A DNA stretch of 64,000 nucleotides, taken from NCBI RefSeq assembly GCF_003050705.1, contig NZ_QAOG01000005.1:1-64000 (forward strand). Reading direction: 5' to 3'. How positions within the stretch are numbered: the first letter of the stretch is position 1; every line of letters starts with the position of its first letter. Both the position numbers and the translations under genes were made by a program. The stretch is from Sphingomonas aurantiaca (GTDB taxonomy: Bacteria; Pseudomonadota; Alphaproteobacteria; Sphingomonadales; Sphingomonadaceae). Positions 63,659 to 64,000 of this stretch are shown here, piece after piece. Under the pieces are notes generated by a model. That model was not told the origin of the DNA and searched no databases. It saw only the letters and a program-made list of their open reading frames with translations.

Positions 63659-63724
63659 AGGTATCGCACCTTAACGGTAACCCGCAAGCGTTAACCGGGT
63701 CGACCGCAATATGAGAGGATCATC

Positions 63725-64000
63725 GTGACCAACGTCGTCATCGCCGGGTACGCCCGTTCGCCGTTCCACCTCGCCGGCAAGGGCGAGCTCGCCCGCGTCC
63801 GTCCGGACGACCTCGCCGCGCAGACGATTCGCGGCCTGCTCGACAAGACCGGCGTCGATCCCGCCGAGATCGAGGACATCATCCTCGGCTGCGCCTTCCC
63901 CGAGGGCGAGCAGGGCCTCAACGTCGCCAAGCTGATCGCGCAGATCGCCGACCTGCCGATCTCGGTCGGCGGCATGACTGTCAATCGGTTCTGCGGCTCG
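63725..64000 (+). CDS. thiolase (acetyl-CoA C-acyltransferase), N-terminal part, cut by window end
   Basis: Starts at GTG 63725, with GAGG six bases before. The 92 visible codons read TNVVIAGYARSPFHLAGKG, PAEIEDIILGCAFPEGEQGLNVAKL and MTVNRFCGS. The Cys90 of NRFCGS is the acylated nucleophile of thiolases. The gene continues beyond the window. It is divergent from fadD and shares the palindromic operator, fitting a fatty-acid oxidation locus. FadA-type versus other thiolase classes cannot be decided from this part. Confidence 0.88.
   Translation, partial: MTNVVIAGYARSPFHLAGKGELARVRPDDLAAQTIRGLLDKTGVDPAEIEDIILGCAFPEGEQGLNVAKLIAQIADLPISVGGMTVNRFCGS

Overview
The window looks like chromosomal DNA of a sphingomonad (Alphaproteobacteria, Sphingomonas-like). 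This is inferred from the very high GC, four large TonB-dependent receptors (TBDRs), paired GC-rich palindromic repeats of the kind scattered through sphingomonad genomes, an aerobic cobalamin cluster of CobG/CobF type, and gene neighbourhoods rather than from any marker gene search. No rRNA operon, plasmid replication gene, prophage or CRISPR array is visible. There is one tRNA gene (Pro, CGG).

Layout. (1) 0-6.2 kb is accessory and partly decayed: the tail of an IS5-type element, a tyrosine integrase broken by a frameshift, an S9-peptidase fragment, then an intact tightly overlapped mannan-degradation operon (GH5 mannanase, GH26 mannanase, SGNH/CE2-type esterase), then a scar that seems to hold only the two ends of a GH3 glucosidase gene. 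(2) 6.2-9.6 kb: an MHS-type MFS transporter and a DcaP-like porin. (3) 9.7-15.8 kb: acetyl-CoA synthetase (acs) overlapping a LuxR-type response regulator, converging on a hybrid sensor kinase whose N-terminus is a sodium:solute symporter-like domain. This is the CrbS/CrbR acetate-switch architecture. (4) 16-18 kb: large-subunit catalase KatE with a clear terminator. (5) 18.2-23.4 kb: metal-uptake genes (His/Met-rich small membrane protein, TBDR, PepSY membrane protein), then a cobalamin riboswitch and a Ni/Co permease. (6) 23.6-37.9 kb: a second cobalamin riboswitch and a nearly gap-free aerobic cobalamin operon, cobW-N-G-H-I-J-(K antisense)-L-E-M-B-A-F-bluB. cobK lies on the opposite strand, overlaps cobJ at its 3' end, and shares a CATG start site with cobL. 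(7) 38-41.5 kb: TBDR plus an exported nucleoside-hydrolase-like protein. (8) 41.7-45.7 kb: htpG and a minimal molybdate ABC transporter (modABC) with a possible Mo-box. (9) 45.8-51.6 kb: a 1122-residue fusion of GH18-like, NodB-deacetylase and GT2-synthase domains, and another TBDR. (10) 52.3-54.3 kb: lepA and tRNA-Pro. (11) 54.5-61.2 kb: a phosphate-scavenging unit, phoD divergent from TBDR-phoX, with runs of 11-bp-phased Pho-box-like half-sites facing both ways. (12) 61.2-64 kb: paired repeats, a MerR regulator overlapping an acyl-CoA ligase (fadD), divergent from a thiolase that runs off the window.

Working together: region 1 would cut acetylated mannans. Region 3 would sense and activate acetate, including acetate released by the esterase. 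Regions 5 and 6 take up cobalt and build cobalamin under B12 feedback. Region 11 releases phosphate under phosphate starvation. All functional statements come from reading motifs and gene order; no database search was run.
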